Shown here one piece after another: positions 8,809 to 16,001 of a stretch of 16,001 bases of DNA. Where the stretch lies: positions 1-16,001 of the forward strand of contig JAEYZH010000117.1 of the NCBI GenBank assembly GCA_023430685.1, written 5' to 3'. Source of the DNA: Pseudomonadota bacterium. Lineage in GTDB: Bacteria; Pseudomonadota; Gammaproteobacteria; Xanthomonadales; Rhodanobacteraceae. The notes under the pieces are model-generated. The model was not told where the DNA came from. It saw nothing but the letters and a program-made list of their open reading frames with translations, and made no database searches. The position numbers and the translations under genes are program-made. How positions within the stretch are numbered: the first letter of the stretch is position 1; every line of letters starts with the position of its first letter.

Positions 8809-9300
8809 TCAGTCCTGCTGCGGCAGCAGGGCCGCGTCGGACCGAAGCGGTTCGAGCGTGCCGATCGAATGGCCCTGCTCGGCGAGGTACTCGAGCCAGC
8901 GATTCAGGAACGAACTCATGCGCAGGCGGCGCTGGAACTCGCTGCGCGCGGGCAACAGCGGCCCGATCGCGCGCGCGAGTCGGGGATCGTCACGCAGGTC
9001 CAGCACCTCGGCCATGTGCGCATCGTGATACATGCGCAGCAGCGCCGACGGCGCACGCTCGCCGGTTTCGCTGTCGACGAAGCAGTACGTCAGGTGCAGG
9101 TCGAGCGTGTAGCGGTGGCGTTCGAGCACCTCGAGTCGCAGGTCGAGCCCGTCGTCGAGGCTGGACACGTACGCGCCCGGCGCAAGCCGTTGCGGCGCGA
9201 ACAGCCGCGCGAGCCGATGGTAATTCTCCGCATGCAGCCCCATCAGCCACGCGAAGCGGCTCGGCAGCAGTGGGCGGGAGGTTTCGAGTACGACGGACAT
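8809..9300 (-). CDS. yqiB: DUF1249 family protein (YqiB-like)
   Basis: The predicted protein is cytoplasmic, 163 residues. Family-like stretches are LMGLHAENYHRLARLFAP (19-36), L-R-M-Y-H-D-A-H-M-A-E-V-L (about 87-99) and the closing N-R-W-L-E-Y-L-A-E-Q-G-H-S. DUF1249 proteins are small proteins of unknown function, found in enterics beside cpdA and nudF; neither is visible here. The ATG at 9300 is the only plausible start: no in-frame start codon is seen further upstream and no Shine-Dalgarno precedes it, while a TATGAT lies at exactly the distance expected for transcription beginning at this ATG. It converges on ccoS. Confidence 0.85.
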   Translation of the reverse strand: MSVVLETSRPLLPSRFAWLMGLHAENYHRLARLFAPQRLAPGAYVSSLDDGLDLRLEVLERHRYTLDLHLTYCFVDSETGERAPSALLRMYHDAHMAEVLDLRDDPRLARAIGPLLPARSEFQRRLRMSSFLNRWLEYLAEQGHSIGTLEPLRSDAALLPQQD

Positions 9301-9330
9301 GGCTCGATCATAGGCGCGGCTCGCCGCGCC
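9300..9330 (-). promoter_or_regulatory. Candidate leaderless promoter of yqiB with a palindrome in the spacer
   Basis: TATGAT on the minus strand (9307-9312) is a five-of-six -10 match. Counting from it as -12 to -7 places +1 at 9300, the A of the start codon. Directly upstream, GGCGCGGC and GCCGCGCC form an 8-base perfect inverted repeat with a 2-base centre (9313-9330), covering the -10/-35 spacer. No good -35 is visible. The palindrome could be an operator or simply GC-rich chance. Confidence 0.4.
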
Positions 9331-9491
9331 CGAACAGTCTTCTGCAATCGATGCGAGCCGCGTAAGATGGGGACTCCCGCCCGTGATTCCAGCGCGCAGC
9401 CGCGCAAGGCGCCGCGCCGCCGCCCTGCGGCGACCTGCACTCCGTCTTCGCCCCGGCCACGCTCCTGGACCGATGCCGTCTCCCGGCAGGC

Positions 9492-9518
9492 GCCTTCCCC
9501 CGCCGTGCGGGGGAAGGC
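9492..9518 (-). terminator. Strong hairpin after the S8 peptidase gene, REP-like
   Basis: The 12-base arms (9492-9503, GCCTTCCCCCGC, and its complement at 9507-9518) are a perfect match around a 3-base centre. The hairpin starts eight bases after the peptidase stop. No T-tract follows on the minus strand, so it is better described as a stabilising or REP-like 3' structure than a textbook intrinsic terminator. It shares the CCTTC-CCCGC / GCGGG-AAGG pattern with the element at 13106-13129. Confidence 0.55.
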
Positions 9519-9526
9519 CTGCGAAC

Positions 9527-11929
9527 TCAGTGGCGGATCGCGATCGGCATCCGCAACGGCGGCAGCAACACGTCGTCGGCGACCAGGTGCAGCTGACCGA
9601 AGTTCCAGCCGTTCGCCATCATCGTTCCGTCGATCGTCACGGTGATCGCCTGGGTGCCCCCGGCGGGGAGCGTGAACGTGGCGGGTGCCACCGTGGCCGA
9701 GCCGGTCGGCACGCCGTCGATGGTCAGCACGTAATCCTTGTCGACGAGCTGGGTGCTGGTCAGCGTGCGCGTGAACGTACAGGTCGTCGCGCAGTTCGCG
9801 CTCGCGATGCTCGCGAGATTGAGCGTGGACATGTCGCCACCCGCACCCGGGTTCGCGGCGAGGAAGTTCGCGTCGCTCTCGTCGAGCACGATGCCGCTCA
9901 GCGCCGCGCGCGTGAGGTCGACGCGGCCGGACCCGAGGTCCCACGCATCGACCGTGCTGCCGTCCGCGCGGATCAGGCCCTCGAGCTTCGAGGTCAGGTT
10001 GATCGCCGAACGCACTTCGGTCGGCGACCACTCCGGCCGCACCGCGCGCAGCAGCACGGCTGCGCCCGAGAGGTGCGGTCCCGACATCGAGGTGCCGTTC
10101 TGGATCGATGTCGCGGTCGCGCCGCCCGCGTTCGCCGCGTACGCCGCGAGGATGTCGGTGCCCGGCGCGGTGATGTCGGGCTTCACGATGAACTGTCCAC
10201 CGACCGTGAAGGGTCCGCGCGAACTGTAGTCGGACACGACGTCGCCGCGCTGGGGGAACGAAGCCGCGGGTAGCGTGATCGATACGCGCGCGTTCTCCGG
10301 GTCGGACTCGATGTGCGTCCAGACCGCATCCCAGTCCGCACGCAGCATCGACCACGACGTCTGGTTCGCGCCGAGGTTGATGAAGTCGCGGTCGACGAAG
10401 ATCACGCCGATTGCGCCGGCCGCGAGCGCAGCGGTGCGCCGCGCGCCGCTGCCGCAGTTGCTCGCGTTCTGGTCGAGCGCGAGCACCGCGACCGCCGGGA
10501 TGCGCTGCGGCGCGGGCGCGCCGTCGAAGCCGTCCGCGAACACGAGATCGGGATCGACGCCGACCGGCACCGTGAACGTATCGGCGGGGTACGCGCTGCA
10601 GCCGTCGTTGCTGCCGTCGGCGAAGTTCGGACTGCGCACGATCGGCGATTCGACGATGTCCGAGGTCGGTACCGGCGGCGCGGCGGGACGCAGCGGCAGA
10701 CCGGTCGTGCCCGGTGGCGGCACGCCGGGGCCGACCAGGTCGAAGCGGAATCCGACCACGTTGTCCTTGGTCGATGCCGCGACGGTCTCGACCCAGGGTT
10801 CGACGTGGTTGACGGTGCCCGCGCCGGGCCCGTCGTTGCCGGCCGATGCGTTGACGAAAACGCCGGCCGCGACCGCGTTGCGGAACGCGATCGACACCGA
10901 GTCGCCCCACGGCGAAACGCCGCCGCTGATCGAGAAGTTGAGCGTGTCGACGCCGTCGATGACGGCCTGGTTGACCGCCTGCGACGAAGCGGTGGTCGGG
11001 CAGCCCGTGGTGCAGACGCGGAATGCGACCACGTTCGCGTGCGGCGCGACGCCGGAAATCAGGAAACTGCCCGCGCCGAACGGGGCCGACCACTGGTTGC
11101 CGGCCACGGTGCTCGCGGTGTGCGAGCCGTGGCCGTTGAGATCGGTCGCGCTGCGCGTCGGCGACGTGCTCGTGAAGTCGTACATGCCGATCAGCTTGTC
11201 GTTGCAGCGACCGAGGTCGGCATTCGGCGGCACCGGCCCGCACAGGCCGAGGTAGACGCCCGCACCGTTCGGGTTCTCGTGCACGTAGCCATCGATCGGA
11301 CCGGTCGCGGCGAACGCCGGGCTCTCCCAGTTGATGCCGGTATCGAGCACCGCGGCGACCATGCCTTCGCCGCGCGTGGCCACGCCGCCCGACGCGCTGC
11401 CGTCCCAGATCGAAGGCGCGCCGATGAAGGTCGGGCCGCGATCGGTCAGCAGTTCCAGCATGCGCTCGCGTTCGACCAGTTCGACATCCGCGCGCTGCGC
11501 GAGGATCGCCGCTTCGCGCTCGTCGATCTCGACGATGACGGCGTTCAGCGCGTGCTGCATCGTCGCGATCGGCTGCAGCGGACGGCCGATCGCGACAGCC
11601 GCTTCGGCAACGAACGCGGACTGGCGCTCGCGCAGGTGTTCGACGTAGGCGAGTGCCTGCGGCGAACGCAGGTCGACGCGACCGATCTTGCGTCCGCGCT
11701 GGATCTCGGGTGCCGCCGCGAAGCCCGCCACGCCGCCACGATAGGAGGCGACCGGCGCGCCCTTCAGCACGATCGTGTACTGCGCCGGGCCCGTCGCGGC
11801 GCTTTGCGCAGCGGCTGCGCCCGCGTCGGCGCGCACGGCCTGCGGCAGCGCCATACCGAGGCAGAAGGCGGCGCAGACGGCGGCTGCGAGGGGCGTGAGG
11901 CGGGAATGCGGCGACGCGAACGCGATCAT
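9527..11929 (-). CDS. Secreted subtilisin-like serine peptidase (S8 family) with PA insert
   Basis: The predicted protein is an 800-residue preproenzyme. Order of parts: signal peptide (1-34, ending AVRA); I9-type inhibitor propeptide (about 50-160, starting YTIVLKGAP); catalytic domain with D196 (VLDTGIN), H267 (GHGSH), oxyanion N365 (SAGNDG) and S614 (NGTSMSGPH). A PA-type insertion lies at about 395-560 between the oxyanion loop and the serine, and a C-terminal beta-sandwich (about 690-800) resembles the Fn3-like domain of cucumisin-type subtilases. All catalytic residues are intact, so it should be active after propeptide removal. Several cysteine pairs (230/242, 306/310, 713/717) suit an extracellular protein. 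The insert carries DLVFADGFDG (461-470). The ATG at 11929 is chosen because GGAG stands six bases upstream and a signal peptide follows; the open frame continues upstream without such features. Confidence 0.93.
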   Translation of the reverse strand: MIAFASPHSRLTPLAAAVCAAFCLGMALPQAVRADAGAAAAQSAATGPAQYTIVLKGAPVASYRGGVAGFAAAPEIQRGRKIGRVDLRSPQALAYVEHLRERQSAFVAEAAVAIGRPLQPIATMQHALNAVIVEIDEREAAILAQRADVELVERERMLELLTDRGPTFIGAPSIWDGSASGGVATRGEGMVAAVLDTGINWESPAFAATGPIDGYVHENPNGAGVYLGLCGPVPPNADLGRCNDKLIGMYDFTSTSPTRSATDLNGHGSHTASTVAGNQWSAPFGAGSFLISGVAPHANVVAFRVCTTGCPTTASSQAVNQAVIDGVDTLNFSISGGVSPWGDSVSIAFRNAVAAGVFVNASAGNDGPGAGTVNHVEPWVETVAASTKDNVVGFRFDLVGPGVPPPGTTGLPLRPAAPPVPTSDIVESPIVRSPNFADGSNDGCSAYPADTFTVPVGVDPDLVFADGFDGAPAPQRIPAVAVLALDQNASNCGSGARRTAALAAGAIGVIFVDRDFINLGANQTSWSMLRADWDAVWTHIESDPENARVSITLPAASFPQRGDVVSDYSSRGPFTVGGQFIVKPDITAPGTDILAAYAANAGGATATSIQNGTSMSGPHLSGAAVLLRAVRPEWSPTEVRSAINLTSKLEGLIRADGSTVDAWDLGSGRVDLTRAALSGIVLDESDANFLAANPGAGGDMSTLNLASIASANCATTCTFTRTLTSTQLVDKDYVLTIDGVPTGSATVAPATFTLPAGGTQAITVTIDGTMMANGWNFGQLHLVADDVLLPPLRMPIAIRH

Positions 11930-12168
11930 GGCGGGCTCCGGGCGAATGGGTTCTGCAGAAGCCGGCGCGAAGGTCCCCTGGGGCCGGCCCGCCGAGCATA
12001 CCTTGCACCGCATGCGGCGTCCCGCCGCGCCGCGGGGCCGCGGTTCGAGGCTCCGCGCCGCGCGACTCGGGCAGCGGGAAGTGCGCGACCGTGGGCTCGC
12101 GCCTGCGGCGCTGCGACCCACCCTGGGGTCGCTATCGGTCGTGTGCGATGTCGCCAGCGACCGCGTGC
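11930..12168. other. Intergenic region between the peptidase and ppsR genes
   Basis: This 239-base gap carries the peptidase ribosome-binding site (CGGAG at 11935-11939 read on the minus strand) and a possible -10, TATGCT (11995-12000, minus), without a good -35. It also holds the hairpin at 12113-12132. I see no small gene here. Confidence 0.4.
12113..12132 (-). terminator. Possible terminator hairpin after ppsR
   Basis: The arms GCGACCC and GGGTCGC (7 bases, perfect) flank a 6-base loop and begin 36 bases after the ppsR stop. No T-run follows, so termination is only possible, not shown. Confidence 0.35.
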
Positions 12169-12984
12169 TCAGAACATGTGCTTCTCGATGCCGAGTTGCG
12201 AGAGGATCTTGCTCGCGATTTCCTCGATCGAGGTGTGGGTGGTGTTCTGCACGGCGATGCCTTCGCGACGGAACAGCTTGTCGGCCTGCGCGAGTTCCCA
12301 GCGGCACTGTTCGAGCTTCGCATACGCACTGCCGGGCCGGCGTGCCTCGCGCACCTGGGCCAGGCGCTGCGGGTCGATCGTGAGCCCGTACAGCCGCGCG
12401 CGATGCGGCACCAGGCGCTTGGGCAATTCCAGGCGCTCGAGGTCTTCCTCGGTCAGCGGATAGTTCGCGGCCTTCACGCCATAGTGAAGGGCCATGTAGA
12501 GGCAGGTCGGGGTCTTGCCGACGCGCGAAACGCCGACCAGAACGACATCGGCATCGGCGTAGTTCACGTCGATGCCGTCATCGTGCGCGAGCGCGTAGTT
12601 GGTCGCGTTGATGCGCGCCTCGTAGGCGGTGAAGTCGGTCATGCCGTGCGCCTTGCCGACGCGCGGCGAACGCATGGTGCCGAGCTCGGCCTCGAGCGGA
12701 CCGAGGAACGGCGCGAACACGTCGAGCATCAGCGCGCCGCTCTCGGCCACGATGTCGCTGAGCCGCGCGTCCATGATCGTGTTGACGACGATCGGGCGCA
12801 CGCCCGAGGTCGCGTAGGCCGTCTTGATGCGCACCGCGGCAGCGCGCGCCTTGTCCTCGTCCTCGACGAACGGGATGCGATAGGTGTCGAAGTCGACCGA
12901 ATCGAATTGGGTCAGCACGCTGTGGCCGATCGTCTCGGCGGTGATGCCGGTGCCGTCGGAGATGTAGAAGATCGTGCGCCGCAT
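12169..12984 (-). CDS. ppsR: Phosphoenolpyruvate synthase regulatory protein (PpsR, DUF299)
   Basis: The predicted protein has 271 residues, the normal length. PpsR is a bifunctional enzyme: an ADP-dependent kinase that phosphorylates and inactivates PEP synthase, and a phosphate-dependent pyrophosphorylase that reactivates it. Visible signatures are the N-terminal Y-I-S-D-G-T-G-I-T-A-E-T (7-18), the P-loop G151-V-S-R-V-G-K-T-P159, the NYPLTEEDL stretch after it, and the C-terminal SIEEIA. The start at 12984 has AGGA seven bases upstream. Its usual partner ppsA, often found divergently beside it, is not present; the upstream neighbour is the LVIVD gene on the same strand. Confidence 0.95.
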   Translation of the reverse strand: MRRTIFYISDGTGITAETIGHSVLTQFDSVDFDTYRIPFVEDEDKARAAAVRIKTAYATSGVRPIVVNTIMDARLSDIVAESGALMLDVFAPFLGPLEAELGTMRSPRVGKAHGMTDFTAYEARINATNYALAHDDGIDVNYADADVVLVGVSRVGKTPTCLYMALHYGVKAANYPLTEEDLERLELPKRLVPHRARLYGLTIDPQRLAQVREARRPGSAYAKLEQCRWELAQADKLFRREGIAVQNTTHTSIEEIASKILSQLGIEKHMF

Positions 12985-13082
12985 CGGCCGTTCCTGGCTG
13001 GGAAAGCCCCCAGTCTAAGCAATCGGCATCGCTGCGCGCATCCGCTGCACCGCGATCGTACTGCGAGCAAGGAGCAAGAGCT

Positions 13083-13130
13083 TCCCTCATCCGCTCCGCT
13101 GGGCACCTTCTCCCGCAAGCGGGACAAGGA
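13083..13130. repeat. REP-like element with hairpin
   Basis: The stretch begins TCCCTCATCCGCTCC and continues into the hairpin CCTTCTCCCGC (13106-13116) / GCGGGACAAGG (13119-13129), whose arms pair with one mismatch around a very short centre. The 'CCCTCATCC...CCTTCTCCCGC..GCGGGA.AAGG' layout is that of a dispersed intergenic repeat common in xanthomonad-like genomes, as I recall it. It lies just after the LVIVD gene stop, between it and ppsR. Confidence 0.6.
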
Positions 13131-13144
13131 GGAGCAGGAGTCGC

Positions 13145-15697
13145 CTAGCGCAACGACGTCACCGCGACGTTGTCGATCATCACGCGCGGCGCGGTGGGCT
13201 GGCCGTTGAAGGTCGCGTGGAGCTTGAACGCGTCGATGGCCGGCGCCGAGATCGACAGCCTCGACGTCGCGGGGTTGTCGCGATCGCCCTCGCCCGCGAG
13301 CGTCAGGCTGTCGCTCGCGACGAGCGTGCCGCGTTCGTAGCCTTCGAGGTGCACGACGATGCCGCCCCAGGGGCCGTTTTCGTAATAGGCGAGATCCATC
13401 GCGATGGCCCGCGCCGGCTGCTCGAGTCCGCCGCTCGCACGCACGAGCGCGCCGATCGAGAAGTTTTCGCCGTTGACGAACGAGGTTCCGAAGGTCAGCG
13501 TGTTCGGTGCGCTGCCGAAGTCGGGGAAGTCGGCGTAGAACACGCCTGCATCCTCGATCACGAGCTGGTCGCCGACGTCCGCTGGCACGAAGGTGCTGCC
13601 ATCGGGGAACACGCCGCCGATGCCATTGACCTCGTGCCAGTTGATGCCGCCGTGCTGCATCGAGGTCCCCATGAAACCCTCGGCAAGTTCGTCGAACGTG
13701 CTCACCTGCGGCGCCACCGGCGCGGCGTCGAAACCGTCGGCGAAGATCGCGTCGGTGACCGCCATCTCGCCGAGCACGTGCGTGCCGACCTGCCGGTTGA
13801 ACACGAACAGGCGCCCGTCGCCGCTCGCACGCATCCGCACGGGCAGGTAGCCACCGATCCAGGTGGTGGCGACGAAGGCGGGGTTCGCCTCATCGGAGAC
13901 ATCGATCTCGTGCACGCCCGCGCGATCGCCGAACCACGCGCGATCGCCGTCGACCGCGACGGTCGAGCCGTTGGCCCACTCCGCCGGCCAGCCACCGAGG
14001 CGCACCGGCGCGGCCGGATTCGTGATGTCGACGACCTGCAGGCCGGTCTCGCAGGCGACGAACGCGCGCGTTCCGTCGGCGCTGATCTGCACGTCATAGG
14101 CACCGGCCATGATGCCCATGCAGCCGTCGCTGTAGATCGCGACGACCGCCGGCGCATCGGGATCGGACACGTCGATGACGTGCAGGCCCGCGAACTCGTC
14201 GGCCGCGTAGACGTAGTCGCCATGCACCTGCAGGCGGAACACCGAGGTCATCGTGACCGCGCCACGCAGCACCGGCGCAGCGGGATCGGATACGTCGACG
14301 ACCTGCACGACGCCGCCATTGGTCACCGTGCCGATGTAGGCGTAGTCGCCGCTGGCGGCGACCGCGGACGGATAGTCGTATTCGATCTTGCCGAGCTCGA
14401 CCGGATGGAGCGGATCGGTGAGGTCGGCGATCACGAGGCCGTAACCCCAGGCGACCAGGTAGGCACGCCCGCCGTCGACCGCGAACTGCTCGAAGTCGCG
14501 CCGGTTGAGTTGCTCGGGCAGGCTCGCATCGAAGCGCGCGAGCGGGCTGAGCGTGCGCGCATCGGCAATGCCGAGGCCATAGTTCTCCGCGAGCAGCACC
14601 GCGTTCCCCTCGACGAGCGCGACGTCGGTCGTGACCACGCCGCCATCGGGCGCGGTTTCGCTGACGAGTGCCGGAGCGGTCGGCGCGGACACGTCGAGGC
14701 GCAGGAAGCGGTCGGTGCTGGTCAGCACCAGTGCGCCGTCGGCGAGCGGCGTCACCGAACTCGCGCCGAGCGTGGGGATGCTCGAATGCCCGGCCGCGAC
14801 CGGCGCCGACGGATCGGCGATGTCCCAGATGTCGATGCCCGCGAAGCCGAGGCTGTAGGCATGGTCGCCGGACAGGAAGCCGTCGGTGGCCGGCGGCGTG
14901 TCGATGCTGCCGAGCAGGAGCGGATTGGCCGGATCGGCGAGGTCGCGCAGCGTGAGCTTGAGGCCGAACGATGCCGCGCGCGTGCCGTCGACGCGCGTGC
15001 GGAAATTCTCGAGCGGATCGCCGCCGCCGCAGCCGCCGCTCGCGACCGGCGCGGCCGGATCGCTGACGTCGAACGTCGTGCAGACGTGGTACTGCTCGTT
15101 CGACATCTGGTTGCCGCTCGCGTGCACGAGGTGGCCCTCGACGCGGCTGCGGTTATAGATCGTCGGCCAGCGGAAATGCCGCGTGAAGGTCGGATGCAGC
15201 GGATCGGCGCCGAGGTCGCCGCCGTAGATGCCGTTCTCCTGGTCGAACACGTACAGGTATCCGTTGGCTGCCGCGATCGTCCAGGTCTGCTTGAACGAGG
15301 ACTCGGTATAGTCGTCGAACTCGTTGACGAGCACCGGATGCGCCGGATCGGTGAGCGAATACACCGCGACGCCGCCGCTGTCATCGCCGGCCTGCCAGCT
15401 CGCGTAGAGGTAGTCACCCCAGCGCGTGAGCCCATGGATCGCGCCGCGCGCGGGCGCGGTGCCCGCGTCGACGAGCAGCGGCGCCGCCGGCAGCGCATGG
15501 CTCCACGTGCTGACGATGCGGCCGGTCGCGACGTAGACCCATGCCCCATCGACGACCGGGTCGACGAGCGCCCCACCGAGCACGCGCGTGAGTTCGAGCG
15601 GCGCCGGCGCGCCGGCAGGACGGGGCAGCGTCGCGGCCGTGGCTGCCGCGGGCATCGAAAGGACGCCGAGCAGCGCGGCGACGATCAGGTTCTTCAT
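13145..15697 (-). CDS. Exported LVIVD-repeat beta-propeller protein with C-terminal beta domain
   Basis: The predicted protein has 850 residues. Signal peptide is about 1-21 (MKNLIVAALLGVLSMPAAATA). From about 35 to 645 there are about eleven repeats centred on D-[VLI]-[STA]-[DN]-P-x-x-P-[VLA], as in VVDVSDPAAPVLRG and HVIDVSDPDAPAVV, alternating with D/G-x-A-Y-[VI]-[AG] strands. These are LVIVD repeats that build beta-propellers on secreted proteins of unknown function. Residues 649-657 read DAIFADGFD. A separate all-beta domain (about 660-850) ends V-M-I-D-N-V-A-V-T, similar in style to jelly-roll domains near the C-terminus of exported proteins. The start has an excellent Shine-Dalgarno (GGAGG, 15706-15710). 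An AT-richer patch at 15780-15796 may belong to its promoter. Ligand and role are unknown. Confidence 0.88.
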   Translation of the reverse strand: MKNLIVAALLGVLSMPAAATAATLPRPAGAPAPLELTRVLGGALVDPVVDGAWVYVATGRIVSTWSHALPAAPLLVDAGTAPARGAIHGLTRWGDYLYASWQAGDDSGGVAVYSLTDPAHPVLVNEFDDYTESSFKQTWTIAAANGYLYVFDQENGIYGGDLGADPLHPTFTRHFRWPTIYNRSRVEGHLVHASGNQMSNEQYHVCTTFDVSDPAAPVASGGCGGGDPLENFRTRVDGTRAASFGLKLTLRDLADPANPLLLGSIDTPPATDGFLSGDHAYSLGFAGIDIWDIADPSAPVAAGHSSIPTLGASSVTPLADGALVLTSTDRFLRLDVSAPTAPALVSETAPDGGVVTTDVALVEGNAVLLAENYGLGIADARTLSPLARFDASLPEQLNRRDFEQFAVDGGRAYLVAWGYGLVIADLTDPLHPVELGKIEYDYPSAVAASGDYAYIGTVTNGGVVQVVDVSDPAAPVLRGAVTMTSVFRLQVHGDYVYAADEFAGLHVIDVSDPDAPAVVAIYSDGCMGIMAGAYDVQISADGTRAFVACETGLQVVDITNPAAPVRLGGWPAEWANGSTVAVDGDRAWFGDRAGVHEIDVSDEANPAFVATTWIGGYLPVRMRASGDGRLFVFNRQVGTHVLGEMAVTDAIFADGFDAAPVAPQVSTFDELAEGFMGTSMQHGGINWHEVNGIGGVFPDGSTFVPADVGDQLVIEDAGVFYADFPDFGSAPNTLTFGTSFVNGENFSIGALVRASGGLEQPARAIAMDLAYYENGPWGGIVVHLEGYERGTLVASDSLTLAGEGDRDNPATSRLSISAPAIDAFKLHATFNGQPTAPRVMIDNVAVTSLR

Positions 15698-15817
15698 CGG
15701 GTGATCCTCCAGGGACAGGCGGAACCGGCGAACCGGCCTGCCGTCACGATGCCCGCGCGCGGCGGCGCAGGCATTCGCGGTTGATTCGAATTCGTTGCGG
15801 CGCCGATGCAGGCCGAT

Positions 15818-16001
15818 TCACTGCCGCGTCGGCGCCGGTTCGGCGGCCGGCATCACGCGTTGCCCGGCCAGTTGCAACGCGCGTTCGGACGCGCGCCGCC
15901 AGGCCTCCTCGCGGTCCTGCGCGCGATGGATCCGCGCCGTGATCCACGCCGCGCGCGCGTCGCGATCGGCCCAGGCCGCGACCGCGCCCGCGGCCTCGCT
16001 C
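15818..16001 (-). CDS. C-terminal fragment of an unidentified protein
   Basis: A minus-strand frame enters from the right edge and stops with TGA at 15818-15820, giving 60 residues that begin SEAAGAVAAWADRDARAAW and end PAAEPAPTRQ. Codon third positions are strongly GC, as in the other genes here. The sequence is Ala/Arg/Glu-rich and probably helical (ARIHRAQDREEAWRRASERA) with a short Pro-rich tail. No family is recognisable from this piece. It precedes the LVIVD gene by 120 bases on the same strand. Confidence 0.6.
   Translation of the reverse strand, partial: SEAAGAVAAWADRDARAAWITARIHRAQDREEAWRRASERALQLAGQRVMPAAEPAPTRQ

Noticed and set aside
8814..8830. Hairpin CCTGCTG/CAGCAGG at the ccoS-yqiB junction as a bidirectional terminator
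   Set aside because: It lies inside the last codons of yqiB (LLPQQ), has a 3-base loop and no T-tract; the repeat is explained by coding for Leu-Leu-Pro-Gln-Gln.
9243..12008. A 921-codon minus-strand frame covering the S8 peptidase in another frame
   Set aside because: The translation is Arg-rich and without motifs, while the true frame contains the full catalytic triad and a signal peptide.
13083..13130. Possible CRISPR-like or tandem repeat array
   Set aside because: There is a single hairpin unit with no regular spacing or spacers, and only one related copy elsewhere in the window (9492-9518).
13217..15784. A very long plus-strand open frame (about 855 codons) antisense to the LVIVD gene
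   Set aside because: Its translation is rich in Arg, Ala, Asp and His with no domain pattern, as expected for the mirror frame of a high-GC gene. The opposite strand has a signal peptide, a ribosome-binding site and clear repeats.
15781..15794. TTGATTCGAATTCG upstream of the LVIVD gene as a third FNR box
   Set aside because: Only the left half-site TTGAT fits; the right half reads ATTCG instead of ATCAA.

Overview
The window is a high-GC bacterial chromosome segment with strong GC bias at third codon positions. The gene set (FNR-type regulator, cbb3 oxidase operon, YqiB/DUF1249, PpsR, OmpW) points to a gammaproteobacterium. The style of the large secreted proteins (FG-GAP and LVIVD beta-propellers, each carrying an 'F-x-D-G-F-acidic' motif) suggests Lysobacterales/Xanthomonadales, perhaps Rhodanobacteraceae such as a Dokdonella relative. 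The taxonomic placement is inference from recalled families; no search was run.

Layout. Positions 1-210 hold no convincing gene but contain a large imperfect inverted repeat of REP/BIME type (39-156). A secreted seven-bladed FG-GAP propeller protein (211-1518, minus) and OmpW (1606-2217, minus) follow. Between ompW and the divergently transcribed fnr (2524-3279, plus) lies a perfect 24-base palindrome containing an ideal FNR box. A second, near-ideal FNR box lies upstream of ccoN. The plus-strand operon ccoN-ccoO-ccoQ-ccoP-orf104-ccoG-(short ccoH/fixH-like)-ccoS runs from 3532 to 8799, and every junction after ccoO is a 4-base start/stop overlap. The rest of the window is on the minus strand: yqiB/DUF1249 (8809-9300), a secreted subtilisin-like S8 peptidase (9527-11929), ppsR (12169-12984), a secreted LVIVD-repeat propeller protein (13145-15697) and the C-terminal end of an unidentified protein (15818-16001). 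Two REP-like hairpins lie behind the peptidase and propeller genes.

How the genes work together. The left half reads as an oxygen-responsive module. The FNR protein has all four cluster cysteines and the recognition-helix residues E..SR. It is flanked by two matching binding sites, each centred 65-68 bases upstream of a start codon: that of ompW on one side and of the high-affinity cbb3 terminal oxidase operon on the other. The oxidase operon encodes the four subunits plus assembly factors CcoG and CcoS. Its CcoH-like protein is very short, no CcoI copper ATPase is present, and a small cysteine-containing two-helix membrane protein sits between ccoP and ccoG. The right half mixes housekeeping regulation (PpsR) with large exported proteins that do not obviously form one pathway.

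The points most worth a second look are the small membrane protein orf104 in the cbb3 operon, the short CcoH-like protein with missing CcoI, the shared 'DxxFxDGF[DE]' motif in three unrelated exported proteins, the paired FNR sites, and a possibly leaderless yqiB promoter with a palindrome in its spacer.
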